The notes under the pieces: generated by a model
Told to the model about the DNA's origin: nothing
What the model saw: the letters and a program-made list of their open reading frames with translations, nothing else
Databases searched by the model: none
Translations under genes and position numbers: made by a program
Shown here: piece after piece, positions 17,759 through 26,252 of the stretch
How positions within the stretch are numbered: the first letter of the stretch is position 1
Layout of the letters: every line of letters begins with the position of its first letter
Assembly: GCA_031291235.1 (NCBI GenBank)
Contig: JARLJL010000016.1
Span: forward strand, 1 to 47,690
Length of the DNA: 47,690 bases
Reading direction: 5' to 3'
Source of the DNA: Sulfuriferula sp.
GTDB lineage: Bacteria > Pseudomonadota > Gammaproteobacteria > Burkholderiales > Sulfuriferulaceae

Positions 17759-19641
17759 TGAGCGCAGCCTTGACAGGACTCGGCGAGTTAGCAGAACGCG
17801 GCGCGCAGAAACTCACGGAGACAATGGAGAATTCCAAAGTCGGTCGTGGCGTGCTGAATATGACAGGAAACCAAGAGTGGGAACTTGACCTCACTCCTGG
17901 AGGCCGCGCGGTTAAAGCAATGCAAAGTGAATATATCAGACTACACGACAAAGCCCTTGGCGAGGAGACTGCTAAACTTGCGAAGTTACGCGAATGGCAT
18001 CAGAATGACGATGTTGCGAGAAACACGCTACCGATTAAGACCACAACAATGGCTGGCTACCATGCGCACGCGACTGCTACGGGTCATCCGATACAAGCGA
18101 TAACGCAGCCTCTAGCAAGTGATCCTGAGACAATGCACATGACGCAGCAGAAGTTCATGGTGCATTCTCAGCAACGTGCGCGGCTAGCAGCATTGACGGG
18201 ATCGTTTGGAGATCATTTCCAGAATGCAGCGCCGATTATCGCACAGATGCGGTTGAGTAAAGACCCTCGGATTGTAGATCATGCACAGCGGGTTGCTGAC
18301 ATTATCTCAAACCAAACGCGCGATACATTTGAGATAGCGGATTATACTGGAACTCGTGAGCTTAGTTCACTTGGCAAAAAGTCGATTAACAAGGCTTTTA
18401 TTACTGCGAACAAGACTCGTGATCTAGCTGAGGAGCCTCAGATTCCGCTGTTGAAAACGGACAAGACCTACGTCAAACAAGAAGAACCTGAACGCACGGC
18501 GCATCGAGTGGTTGATACGATGATGTTGCCGTTACTGGCTATTAAACATATCGGACAGTTCTTTAATCCTGTGGCTTCTTCACCTTTACCTGCTATAGGA
18601 GCTCAGCTTCTGCGAATGGACCACGCTCACATGGAACAAACCGTAGAAGCTGCGCATATACTAGCTTCTACGGTTTGGCGCGAGATGTATAATGACATTC
18701 TTGGAGAGACTGGCAAGGTGTCACAATACACCAATAGTCCTACGCTTGGTAAGATTCTCTCTCGCACTATCCATCAGCCTGGATTCACGTGGATGCGTAA
18801 ACAGCAACTTAATTGGGCCGGGGCGGTTGGATTCCATTCTGCGATTCATTGGGCTAGCGAGTTTGCTACACAAGGTTCGAAGATAGCAGAAGCGCGTCTA
18901 CGTGAGATGGAAATTAATCCTTCTGATGTGTTGAAGCAGGGCGGAAAACTCAGTGAGGAACAACTCTCAAAGGCTGTGTATCACTACACAAACAATCGTA
19001 TGTTCTTCAACAAGAGCATCGACAATGCTTTGTGGCAGAATCGGAATGTTTTCACGCGTAGTATGTTTATGTACCACTCGTTTGTAAATTCTCAAGCGTC
19101 CTTCATGAAACGTGAATTGCTGCTTGCTGCGAAAGCTGGAGACTACAAAAGTCTCGCCCAATTCGCTGGTACTACGGCAATTCTGTTTCCCTCAATCGCG
19201 CCATTGATCGGAGGCGCGGAGAAGATGTTGCAGACGGGTTCAATGAAACAAGGCGCGGATGAAGTCAAACAGCGTTATGGTCGTCTGCTGCACCCAAAAA
19301 GCGTTCCCGACTGGATTGAGAACTATCTTGCTCTTATGTCGCATCTTGGAGCAGCGGGCGTTTACTTCAACTACATAAACGCCATCAAAGGCCATCGGCT
19401 TGCTTCTGCAATGGCGGGTCCGATTCCTGGAATGCTTTACACAGACGCCGAAGATATTTACGGCGCGGCAACTGGACACAGCGCAAAGCCTCTGGAACGT
19501 GATATTCTCCGTCAAACCGTTCCTCTCATCGGTGGCCCTCTTGCTCATCATCTTGCACCTACAGTAGCCGAAGATGGCTCTACTGGCAGACGTTCTGGAG
19601 GTAAATTCAGGCTCCGTTCTCGCGGGCTTAGAAGGAGGTAA
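17758..19641 (+). CDS. Large internal virion (ejection-type) protein
   Basis: A 627-residue, mostly helical protein. The ATG at 17758 overlaps the previous stop as TAATG and has AAAGGTGG upstream; an in-frame GTG at 17746 is less likely. It has a hydrophobic, small-residue stretch near residues 470-490 (SLAQFAGTTAILFPSIAPLI) and another near 540 (LMSHLGAAGVYFNYINAI), suggesting membrane insertion, and a very basic C-terminus (FRLRSRGLRRR). Third of the large internal-type genes in a row. No enzyme domain recognised. Confidence 0.6.
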   Translation: MSAALTGLGELAERGAQKLTETMENSKVGRGVLNMTGNQEWELDLTPGGRAVKAMQSEYIRLHDKALGEETAKLAKLREWHQNDDVARNTLPIKTTTMAGYHAHATATGHPIQAITQPLASDPETMHMTQQKFMVHSQQRARLAALTGSFGDHFQNAAPIIAQMRLSKDPRIVDHAQRVADIISNQTRDTFEIADYTGTRELSSLGKKSINKAFITANKTRDLAEEPQIPLLKTDKTYVKQEEPERTAHRVVDTMMLPLLAIKHIGQFFNPVASSPLPAIGAQLLRMDHAHMEQTVEAAHILASTVWREMYNDILGETGKVSQYTNSPTLGKILSRTIHQPGFTWMRKQQLNWAGAVGFHSAIHWASEFATQGSKIAEARLREMEINPSDVLKQGGKLSEEQLSKAVYHYTNNRMFFNKSIDNALWQNRNVFTRSMFMYHSFVNSQASFMKRELLLAAKAGDYKSLAQFAGTTAILFPSIAPLIGGAEKMLQTGSMKQGADEVKQRYGRLLHPKSVPDWIENYLALMSHLGAAGVYFNYINAIKGHRLASAMAGPIPGMLYTDAEDIYGAATGHSAKPLERDILRQTVPLIGGPLAHHLAPTVAEDGSTGRRSGGKFRLRSRGLRRR

Positions 19642-19642
19642 C

Positions 19643-19810
19643 ATGGCTGGTCAAAGTGCAAATCTCAGCGTGAAAGAAGCCAAGGCAATGCAGATGCGTG
19701 TTCAGCATTCTGGTTCCCAGGCTAAGAGCGGCGGCGTAAAAAGCAGCAGCGGTGATTCCACTCATCGAAAGATGACAAAATCCATGAAGTCAATGAAGGA
19801 AGACTGCTAA
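19643..19810 (+). CDS. Small basic hypothetical protein
   Basis: A 55-residue Lys/Ser-rich protein (KEAKAMQMRVQHSGSQ, KMTKSMKSMKEDC). The correct start is the ATG at 19643, one base after the preceding stop, because AAGGAGGT precedes it; the frame is also open further upstream. It lies between the internal-protein genes and the ATP-grasp gene and could be a minor virion or DNA-binding peptide. No family recognised. Confidence 0.7.
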   Translation: MAGQSANLSVKEAKAMQMRVQHSGSQAKSGGVKSSSGDSTHRKMTKSMKSMKEDC

Positions 19811-19821
19811 GGAGCAGGCCG

Positions 19822-21129
19822 ATGAAGATAGCAATGTCCTCGTATACTGGAATGGGCGCTTGGTTCGTGCTGCGCCTTATGGCAGAAGGCCATGATGTTG
19901 ATTACTTTTTGTCAGACCAGAAGTACGAGGACGTGCTATCTGGGCTTATTCCAAAACCAAAACAGCTCAATCTCGACCATCGGAGGACTGTAGTAGGCTA
20001 TGGCTATCCATCGTACAAAGGTTACGACCTCTCGTTGTTCGATCTTACAGGTCGTGCGAAACAGGCAGATGCGTCGAAGATGGAAGCGCCTACTATTGGA
20101 GACGGCTCATTCGAGCACTGGTTGGAGGATGACAGAGAAGCCGGGATTCAAGCTATGGAGTCGTGTGAGATAAACGTGCCTCCATATCAGAAGTTCACAA
20201 CGCCGACAGAGGCGAAGGCATTCATCAAAAAGGAAGGCAAGCGCTACGTCTACAAGCCTTTCACAATCGGCAGCGATATGCAGGATACAGCTACGACATA
20301 TGTAGCAGATGATGCCGAGGATATGCTAAAAGTGATTGACCAGCTTTTCAGCATCTCCAAACGCGCGCCGTTCATTCTTCAAGAGTTTATCAAAGGAACC
20401 GAGGCTTCTGTAGCCGGCTTCTTTAATGGCACTGACTTTTATATGATCTCCTGCACTCTTGAAGAAAAAAAATTCATGAACGACAACAAAGGGCCTAACA
20501 CTGGTTGTTCTGGGAATCTCGTTTTTGCCTTGTCGCAAGAGAGTCGCATCTATCGCGAAGGACTTAAACGGTGCATCCCTATGCTTCAAGCCGCAGGTTT
20601 CACTGGGATGATTGATTTAAACACGATTATCACAGAGGATAAAATCTATGGTCTTGAATGGACTCCGAGATTTGGTTACTTGGCAGACAGTACGATTGCT
20701 GCTATGTATGGCACTGGTTATGCTGATATGCTTGCAAAGACCGCGCAGATGAAGGTGCCGGAGATAAAGTGGACTTCACCTTTTGGTGTTAGCATTCAGC
20801 TTTCAATTCCACCGTATCCGACAGAAATAAGGCTACCAAAAGCCAAAGACGTACCGATTGCAGGGCTTGATCCTGAGAATCTCGAACAACTTTGTCGCTG
20901 TTATGCGTATGATATGAAGTTGTCCAAGGATCGTAAAAGCCTTATAACCAGTGGTAACCTCGGTTATATCTGCGCGCCGATTGGAATAGGGCGCACCATC
21001 GATGAAGCTGTTTCTCGTTGCGAACAGTTTGTTGAGAAAATCCAAATTCCCAACATGCAGTATCGTACAGATATTCCCAAAAGCACTATCAAGAGATACA
21101 ATTTTCTTGAAGTAAACAGCTGGCTCTAG
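19822..21129 (+). CDS. PurD-like ATP-grasp ligase
   Basis: A 435-residue ATP-grasp enzyme whose whole layout follows phosphoribosylamine-glycine ligase. It has an N-terminal Rossmann-like start (MKIAMSSYTGMGAWFVLRL), an ATP-binding lysine in RYVYKPF, and the central block FILQEFIKGTEASVAGF. GPNTGCSGN corresponds to GPNTGGMG of PurD. An EWTPRFG metal-binding segment and a PurD-type C-terminal domain (LITSGNLGYICAPIGIGRTI) follow. The PurD N-terminal glycine-rich loop and the Asp after RFG are altered, so the natural substrate may not be phosphoribosylamine. The ribosome site is AAGGAG. It lies in the structural operon, just before the tailspike genes, and the other PurD-pathway genes are absent; ligation of an amino acid to a virion or nucleotide substrate is speculative. 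Confidence 0.85.
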   Translation: MKIAMSSYTGMGAWFVLRLMAEGHDVDYFLSDQKYEDVLSGLIPKPKQLNLDHRRTVVGYGYPSYKGYDLSLFDLTGRAKQADASKMEAPTIGDGSFEHWLEDDREAGIQAMESCEINVPPYQKFTTPTEAKAFIKKEGKRYVYKPFTIGSDMQDTATTYVADDAEDMLKVIDQLFSISKRAPFILQEFIKGTEASVAGFFNGTDFYMISCTLEEKKFMNDNKGPNTGCSGNLVFALSQESRIYREGLKRCIPMLQAAGFTGMIDLNTIITEDKIYGLEWTPRFGYLADSTIAAMYGTGYADMLAKTAQMKVPEIKWTSPFGVSIQLSIPPYPTEIRLPKAKDVPIAGLDPENLEQLCRCYAYDMKLSKDRKSLITSGNLGYICAPIGIGRTIDEAVSRCEQFVEKIQIPNMQYRTDIPKSTIKRYNFLEVNSWL

Positions 21130-21137
21130 GAGGAGCT

Positions 21138-22934
21138 ATGAAAAAGAAACTCATCGTAATGTTCAGTACGCTTCTTCTCGGAGCGGCTGCTTATGCCCAA
21201 AACACAACGGTCACGGCGACGGTCGTAGACAGTGACACGATCGTCTGGGCAAATGCGCCATGGACACTGGCTTTTGTTACTGGACCAAGCCAGTCTAATC
21301 CAGCCAATTACACAATCGGCGGCGCGCCTTTGTCAGCGGCTGTCACTAGCCAGAAAGGCACCGCGAATGGCTCAGGCGTTATCAGTTTCACGGTATATCA
21401 GTCCACAGCCATCATGCCTATTAGTAGCTCATGGCGTTTGACCGTATGCCCAAATGCAAGTGCCGCGTGTGGAGTTTATAACTTCAGCACGTCTACATCG
21501 TCGGTGAATATTTCGAGCGGTGTTAATGGAGTGATCCAAGCTCCACGTTTTCACGCTACTCCAGGAACTTATGGCTACAGTTCTGTAGAAGCCACGCTTA
21601 GTCTCGCGCCTGCGAATCAGTTTTTCAACACAGCACTAAACTGTATCATGGTTTATTCAGGAACTTCATGGTCTTGTTCTGGAGGAGGTGTTTCTACTGG
21701 AAGTGTTATCATTACCGATCCTCCTTATAACGCGAAGTGCGACGGCAGCACTAATGATCGTGATGCTATCCAGACTGCGCTCAACGCGTGCCCCGGAACA
21801 GTAGCCTTCCCGGAAGGGGTAGGCGGGGTCATTCAGCAATGCAACATTAACAGTACGCTTAACTGGCCTAGTGGCTGCTCATCTCTCGCGCTGGATTTGC
21901 GTGGCGGCAACTTGGCGTACACGCCGACTTCCGGGCACGCAATCTACTTTGACGGGAATGCGCCGGGGTTCCCTTACATCGGCAATGGGTCCATTGAGCT
22001 TACATCCACTACTGGCACTCCCGATGCAATTGGTGGAGCAAGCAACATGGTGCTGGATAGTATGTATTTTGGTGGTCACACGCATGGAGCACAAGCCATT
22101 AATATGGCCGGTACTATCGACGTTTACATTACAGGCGGCATGTATTCCAACATCCCGTCAACTTTAGGCGCGAAGCTGGTGGCTGACGGGATCGAGATGA
22201 ACTGCTTCGATACCACTCAAACCGGGTGGACGATCCCCGCATCTTATGTGACCGTGTTCAACAGCCTAAGCATTGCCGATTGCCTATACGACATCCACGC
22301 GGATACTACAGTACCATCTCCGGGCCAACCAAGAACTCAAACTCTTACCATCAACAGCGGTGATTTTGGGTACTTTTATGCAACTCCGCCCGCAAGCGCA
22401 TCGGCATTCGATCTTCCTCCCACGGATGGGTTTTCTCCGCTATCGATCAACGGGAATGTGCAATTCAAGACGAGCCAAATGAGTATGTTCAGCGCCAGTT
22501 CCAGTTTTGCTGGAAACGTGATGGCCTGTGATCCGGATACTGATCTTTGCACGCAATACAAAACAACCCCGGATTTCAATCCTCAGCCGGTGACCATCAC
22601 TGCCGGACCTGCAACTGATCCAGCAAACGGCGGTACTGCGGTGTGCGCCACTGGCTACATTTGCACCCCTGGTTACGGAACTGTTCTCGTCACTTATGGA
22701 ACGACTCCCGCCGATGGCGATCTGTTTACCGTGGGCTGGCTGGTACCAAAATCCACTAAGGCGATCATTTCAAGCGTGCAAGCTAAATCGACAATCGTAA
22801 CGTCAGTTTCTGGCTGCTATAGCTACGACGTAGACAATTCCACGACAACAGCGGCGGTGGTGTACAGTTCAAGCCTTTCCTGTGGAGCTTTAGTGGGAAA
22901 TCTAGAATTGGTGCCGTACACGATTCAACCGTAA
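21138..22934 (+). CDS. Tailspike-like protein 1 with Sec signal peptide
   Basis: A 598-residue protein. Residues 1-20 are a textbook Sec signal peptide (KKK, hydrophobic core, AYA|Q). A beta domain (about 21-190), shared with the protein at 23117, carries WANxxWTLAF and LTVCPNAS motifs and paired cysteines. The rest has a pectate-lyase-like start (DPPYNAKCDGSTNDRDAIQ, then PGTVAFPEG) that commonly opens right-handed beta-helices of tailspikes and polysaccharide depolymerases. Cysteines are frequent, which suits an exported, disulfide-bonded protein. The ribosome site is AGGAGG. A receptor-binding spike is the simplest reading, but a secretion signal is odd for a virion part assembled in the cytoplasm. 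Confidence 0.8.
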   Translation: MKKKLIVMFSTLLLGAAAYAQNTTVTATVVDSDTIVWANAPWTLAFVTGPSQSNPANYTIGGAPLSAAVTSQKGTANGSGVISFTVYQSTAIMPISSSWRLTVCPNASAACGVYNFSTSTSSVNISSGVNGVIQAPRFHATPGTYGYSSVEATLSLAPANQFFNTALNCIMVYSGTSWSCSGGGVSTGSVIITDPPYNAKCDGSTNDRDAIQTALNACPGTVAFPEGVGGVIQQCNINSTLNWPSGCSSLALDLRGGNLAYTPTSGHAIYFDGNAPGFPYIGNGSIELTSTTGTPDAIGGASNMVLDSMYFGGHTHGAQAINMAGTIDVYITGGMYSNIPSTLGAKLVADGIEMNCFDTTQTGWTIPASYVTVFNSLSIADCLYDIHADTTVPSPGQPRTQTLTINSGDFGYFYATPPASASAFDLPPTDGFSPLSINGNVQFKTSQMSMFSASSSFAGNVMACDPDTDLCTQYKTTPDFNPQPVTITAGPATDPANGGTAVCATGYICTPGYGTVLVTYGTTPADGDLFTVGWLVPKSTKAIISSVQAKSTIVTSVSGCYSYDVDNSTTTAAVVYSSSLSCGALVGNLELVPYTIQP

Positions 22935-22973
22935 GGTTGTAAAGGTAAGAAAAATCAAGCGGAGGCAATTCTC

Positions 22974-23099
22974 ATGGCAACGATCAATGTAACAATCACC
23001 GACGTGACCAAGGGACCTTTCAACGTGGCCGCACTTTTCAGAGAATGGCACCCCGGCGACAATTCAGCCGCCTTACGTCAAACTGATTCCATGCAGTAA
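22974..23099 (+). CDS. Small hypothetical protein between the two spikes
   Basis: A 41-residue ORF starting ATG at 22974 with GGAGG eight bases upstream. It begins with a beta-like segment (MATINVTITDVTKGPFNV) and ends after a polar tail (LRQTDSMQ). It lies between the two paralogous spike genes in the same orientation with normal spacing. It may be a real small gene or a remnant of a displaced spike domain; nothing else can be said of its function. Confidence 0.5.
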   Translation: MATINVTITDVTKGPFNVAALFREWHPGDNSAALRQTDSMQ

Positions 23100-23116
23100 A
23101 AACTAAGGAGCTTCAA

Positions 23117-25504
23117 ATGAAAAAGTTGTTACTCGTTCTCATGGGGTGCCTTATAGGGGCACCCCTTTTTGCACAGACTACCGCTATCAGCGCGACGGTT
23201 GTGGATGCTGATAGTACGACATGGGCGAATGGTAATTGGACGCTGGCGTTTACTCCAAATCCTTCGACCCCGAATCCAGCGAAGTATAACATCAACAGCG
23301 TTCCGCTTGATCCGGCGGTAATGAATCAGAAGGGCTTGATAGACGGTAGTGGCAACTTGAGTTTCAGTGTTTATCAAACAGCGCCTATAACTCCAGTTGG
23401 AAGTTCGTGGACGCTAACGGTTTGTCCAAATGCCAGTGCGCCTTGTGGAGTATACAATTTCACAGCAATCGGTTCGAGTATGAACATCGGTAGTGCTTTG
23501 ACGCCGCTTATACCAGCTCCGCGCTTCAGAGCCTTAGCGGGTTCGTATGGTTACGTTGACACAGAAGCAATTGTGCAAAATACGCCTGGCTCGACTTACT
23601 GGAATGTAACTTCTGCTTGTCAGCGTTACTGGTCAGGAAGCGGCTGGTCCTGTCCAACGGGTACGGTTGTTACGTATCCTATTACGATTGACAAGGGTGG
23701 TACTTCAGGGACTAGTGTGAACCAAGTAGCTGGGAATCTAGGTACGCATGGGCCTGTAATTAACATTCTGGGCTATGGTGCGGTTGGCGATGGCGTGACG
23801 GATAATTGTACAGCGCTGACAAATGCAGCAGCGGCTATTCCTGCTACAGGCGGGCAATTCTTTATTCCTGCGGGAAAGTATTACACAACTTGTGGAGTAA
23901 CGTTTCCGTATAATACCGACGCGGCAGGATTAGGCATCTGCTCACAGGATATGACTCAGTGTATTTCTACAATCACCACGGCTGGAACCACTTTGAATGT
24001 TTTTAATTTCACCGCTAAAGGTGGACGCGCGCATGATTTTAGTATCTTGAATACTTCAGGCGCTCCGACAGCAGGGAGTGGTATCAATGTCTCTGGTAGT
24101 TACATCTACCAAACTGTTAACATCAATAACATGTTTATTTCAGGTTTCTGGAACGATGTCAGTGAATCTGGAGAAGCGTATCATGTTACGGATAGTTATC
24201 TGGTAAACGCTTTCAATGATGGTTTCTACGGCACTGGTGGAGTTAGTGCTGACACAGGAGACTGTTTTATCAACGGAAACCTTTTTACCGCTGGCGCAAA
24301 TGGAGCTGATGCGGCTATTCATTTGTATAATACCGGAGGCTGTAAAATTCAAAATACTAAGGCTGTCTACGGTCTTAATGGAGGAGCGCCGAGATTTAAC
24401 TACGGTTTGTATGCGGATATTGGAATTGGGTTGACTGAGGAACTCATTTTCACTGGTAACAACATCGATCAGGTTCTCAAAAGCCCTGTCTACATCGCCA
24501 CCGCGCCTCCGTACTCCGTGATTGCTAACAACTTCCTCGGTGTTGAGTATGCGGGCTATCCTGCTATATACGACAACTACGCAAACAGTCATATCATTGG
24601 AGGCAACACATTTAAGAATGGCTCCGGCGTAACTCAACCTGCCGCGATTGTGTTTGATGGGATTACTGTAAACAGTACGCTGTATCCAAACACACTACAA
24701 GGCTTTACAACCACAAAGTCGGGTTTCTTTGACGTAGAAGCGCCATACAATAACCGTGATTATAGCCAGCCCCTAGCAACTACAAATCCCGGCGCGATTG
24801 CTGGACTGCTGTATTGTTCTGATGGCCTTGGTGCTGCTACGACTACGGGTACGCTATACCCTGGCGGACCCTGCTCGATGCAAGCATTCACTACCACACT
24901 TGGATCTACTCCAAGTTGGTATAAGGTATTCACCGGAACTACTGGCTTGCCATTTATTACCACCTTAACAGGTGATTTTACCGTCCTCGCAACTGCTACT
25001 GGGGTTGGCTATCAATGGATTGATTTTCACGTTGACGCTATGAGTAGTGGTACTGGGAATTGTCCAGTGCTATCGCAGACTTACAGTAGCAGCGTGCAGG
25101 TGATTGATAAAATCAGATGTTCTTGGGATGCGGCGAGTCATTTGCAGCTTGAGTTTGAGACTGCAAGCCTCAGTCCAAGCGGGCCTGCGACGGTGGCTAT
25201 TACCGGCAACCTAGTAGGAGGCGCGACTATAAATCCCACTCCTACTTCTGGATCAACGCCACTTGGCACTGGTAATGTCATTCTCACGCTTCAAACTGGT
25301 CCATTGAATCATGGGACGTTACCATACGTGCAGCGTAGTGACAACACCGGAGCTTCTGGTCATTACGCTACATACGATATTAACGGCAACTTGACTGACG
25401 GAAGCTCTGGCTATACTGGAACAACCAGTTGCACAGGCGGTCAGCATATTTGGTCAGTTACGATTGTGAATGGCTTGATTACAGGCGCGCCTTCGTGTAA
25501 TTAA
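23117..25504 (+). CDS. Tailspike-like protein 2 with Sec signal peptide
   Basis: A 795-residue paralog of the 21138 product. Residues 1-19 form a signal peptide (KK, LLLVLMGCLIG, LFA|Q); a Cys at residue 11 makes a poor lipobox, so ordinary signal peptidase I cleavage is favoured. The N-terminal domain repeats the WANxxWTLAF and LTVCPNAS motifs and the APRFxAxxGxYGY block. Then comes a classic pectate-lyase-superfamily entry, GYGAVGDGVTDNCTAL with FFIPAGKYYT, and a long Gly/Asn-rich beta-helix. The C-terminus (CTGGQHIWSVTIVNGLITGA) resembles end caps found in many phage fibre proteins. It is the last gene of the rightward transcript, 15 bases before a strong terminator. Confidence 0.82.
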   Translation: MKKLLLVLMGCLIGAPLFAQTTAISATVVDADSTTWANGNWTLAFTPNPSTPNPAKYNINSVPLDPAVMNQKGLIDGSGNLSFSVYQTAPITPVGSSWTLTVCPNASAPCGVYNFTAIGSSMNIGSALTPLIPAPRFRALAGSYGYVDTEAIVQNTPGSTYWNVTSACQRYWSGSGWSCPTGTVVTYPITIDKGGTSGTSVNQVAGNLGTHGPVINILGYGAVGDGVTDNCTALTNAAAAIPATGGQFFIPAGKYYTTCGVTFPYNTDAAGLGICSQDMTQCISTITTAGTTLNVFNFTAKGGRAHDFSILNTSGAPTAGSGINVSGSYIYQTVNINNMFISGFWNDVSESGEAYHVTDSYLVNAFNDGFYGTGGVSADTGDCFINGNLFTAGANGADAAIHLYNTGGCKIQNTKAVYGLNGGAPRFNYGLYADIGIGLTEELIFTGNNIDQVLKSPVYIATAPPYSVIANNFLGVEYAGYPAIYDNYANSHIIGGNTFKNGSGVTQPAAIVFDGITVNSTLYPNTLQGFTTTKSGFFDVEAPYNNRDYSQPLATTNPGAIAGLLYCSDGLGAATTTGTLYPGGPCSMQAFTTTLGSTPSWYKVFTGTTGLPFITTLTGDFTVLATATGVGYQWIDFHVDAMSSGTGNCPVLSQTYSSSVQVIDKIRCSWDAASHLQLEFETASLSPSGPATVAITGNLVGGATINPTPTSGSTPLGTGNVILTLQTGPLNHGTLPYVQRSDNTGASGHYATYDINGNLTDGSSGYTGTTSCTGGQHIWSVTIVNGLITGAPSCN

Positions 25505-25519
25505 GAGCACCAACCAAAC

Positions 25520-25551
25520 AAAAGCCTCCCCGTGAAAAGGGAGGCTTTTTT
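25520..25551 (+). terminator. Strong intrinsic terminator between converging gene blocks
   Basis: AAAAGCCTCCC at 25520-25530 pairs perfectly with GGGAGGCTTTT at 25539-25549 around an eight-base loop, followed by a T-run to 25551. The preceding A-run means the complementary strand also reads as stem plus T-run, so it can stop the leftward transcript too. It divides the + strand structural block from the - strand replication block. Confidence 0.92.
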
Positions 25552-25577
25552 GTGTCTCTAGATCGAGAGTTTAGTTT

Positions 25578-26252
25578 TTAATCAGCTTGTACAATGAAAT
25601 CAAAAGCTCCCATATCATCAGCGCCTTTGATTATGCAGTAGGCTTGTTGCCAATCCATGTGTTTGAGCATGATGCCGCTCTTGGTAGGAATCAAGCCTCC
25701 AGCGTGCGGGCCAAAGAGGATGCGATCTCCTACTTTGAATGAGGCTTTCTCAACGGCCGCGCTGCCCATCGATACGACTACGCCTGTGGTTGGAAGGTTC
25801 TTGGAGGTGTCGGGCAGTTCGAGAATCGCGCCGGTTCCTTTGCAGACGGTGCAGGTTTCATCGCGTTTGACAGAGACAGGATTGCCGCCACATTCGGGGC
25901 AGGGCTGCTCTCCACGAGCGGCTGCTATATCAACGCCTAAGCCTTCTGTGAGGTCTTCAAGTTGTTGTTGATTGAAACGAAATCCTGGGCGCGCTTTAGG
26001 TCCACCACTGCGGACACAGGAACACTCATACTTAATCTGTCGCTTTCCCTTACACTCAGGACACTCGTAGCCACTCTTGAAGATGTCAATGGAGACAAGG
26101 ATCTTCTCATGAACAGCTTCAAAAATGTATGGAAAACCTGGAAAAATAACTTCGTTACTGCCGTCCAGTACAAGCTCTACTGGTGCCTTTGACTGACGTT
26201 CGTGTGCTTGGCGTTCAAGTAATTCTTTTGCGCCGTCTTCTAGAATGCCCAT
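25578..26252 (-). CDS. GroES-like co-chaperonin with a DnaJ-type zinc finger inserted before the mobile loop
   Basis: A 224-residue protein. The start at 26252 has GGGAGG upstream and overlaps the preceding stop (TAATG); longer starts are rejected. Residues 44-57 (FEAVHEKILVSIDI) look like the first GroES strand (RPLHDRVIVKR type). Residues 141-208 follow the rest of GroES: GAILELP like the GGIVL mobile loop, TTGVVVSMG like RGEVLAVG, KVGDRILFGPHAGG like KVGDxVxF, and a final hydrophobic strand (QQAYCII). Between them, residues 64-140 hold four cysteine pairs (CPEC, CSC, CPEC, CTVCKGTG) like the DnaJ zinc-binding domain. It may dock on the host GroEL as phage co-chaperonins do; the insert could present clients. 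Domain calls are by motif; the fusion is an inference. Confidence 0.75.
   Translation of the reverse strand: MGILEDGAKELLERQAHERQSKAPVELVLDGSNEVIFPGFPYIFEAVHEKILVSIDIFKSGYECPECKGKRQIKYECSCVRSGGPKARPGFRFNQQQLEDLTEGLGVDIAAARGEQPCPECGGNPVSVKRDETCTVCKGTGAILELPDTSKNLPTTGVVVSMGSAAVEKASFKVGDRILFGPHAGGLIPTKSGIMLKHMDWQQAYCIIKGADDMGAFDFIVQAD

Noticed and set aside
23117-23170. Lipoprotein signal in spike 2
   Set aside because: The Cys at residue 11 gives too short a hydrophobic core and a poor lipobox, while A-x-A|Q cleavage is clear and shared with spike 1.
25657-25971. + strand ORF opposite the GroES-like gene
   Set aside because: Antisense shadow without a start signal.
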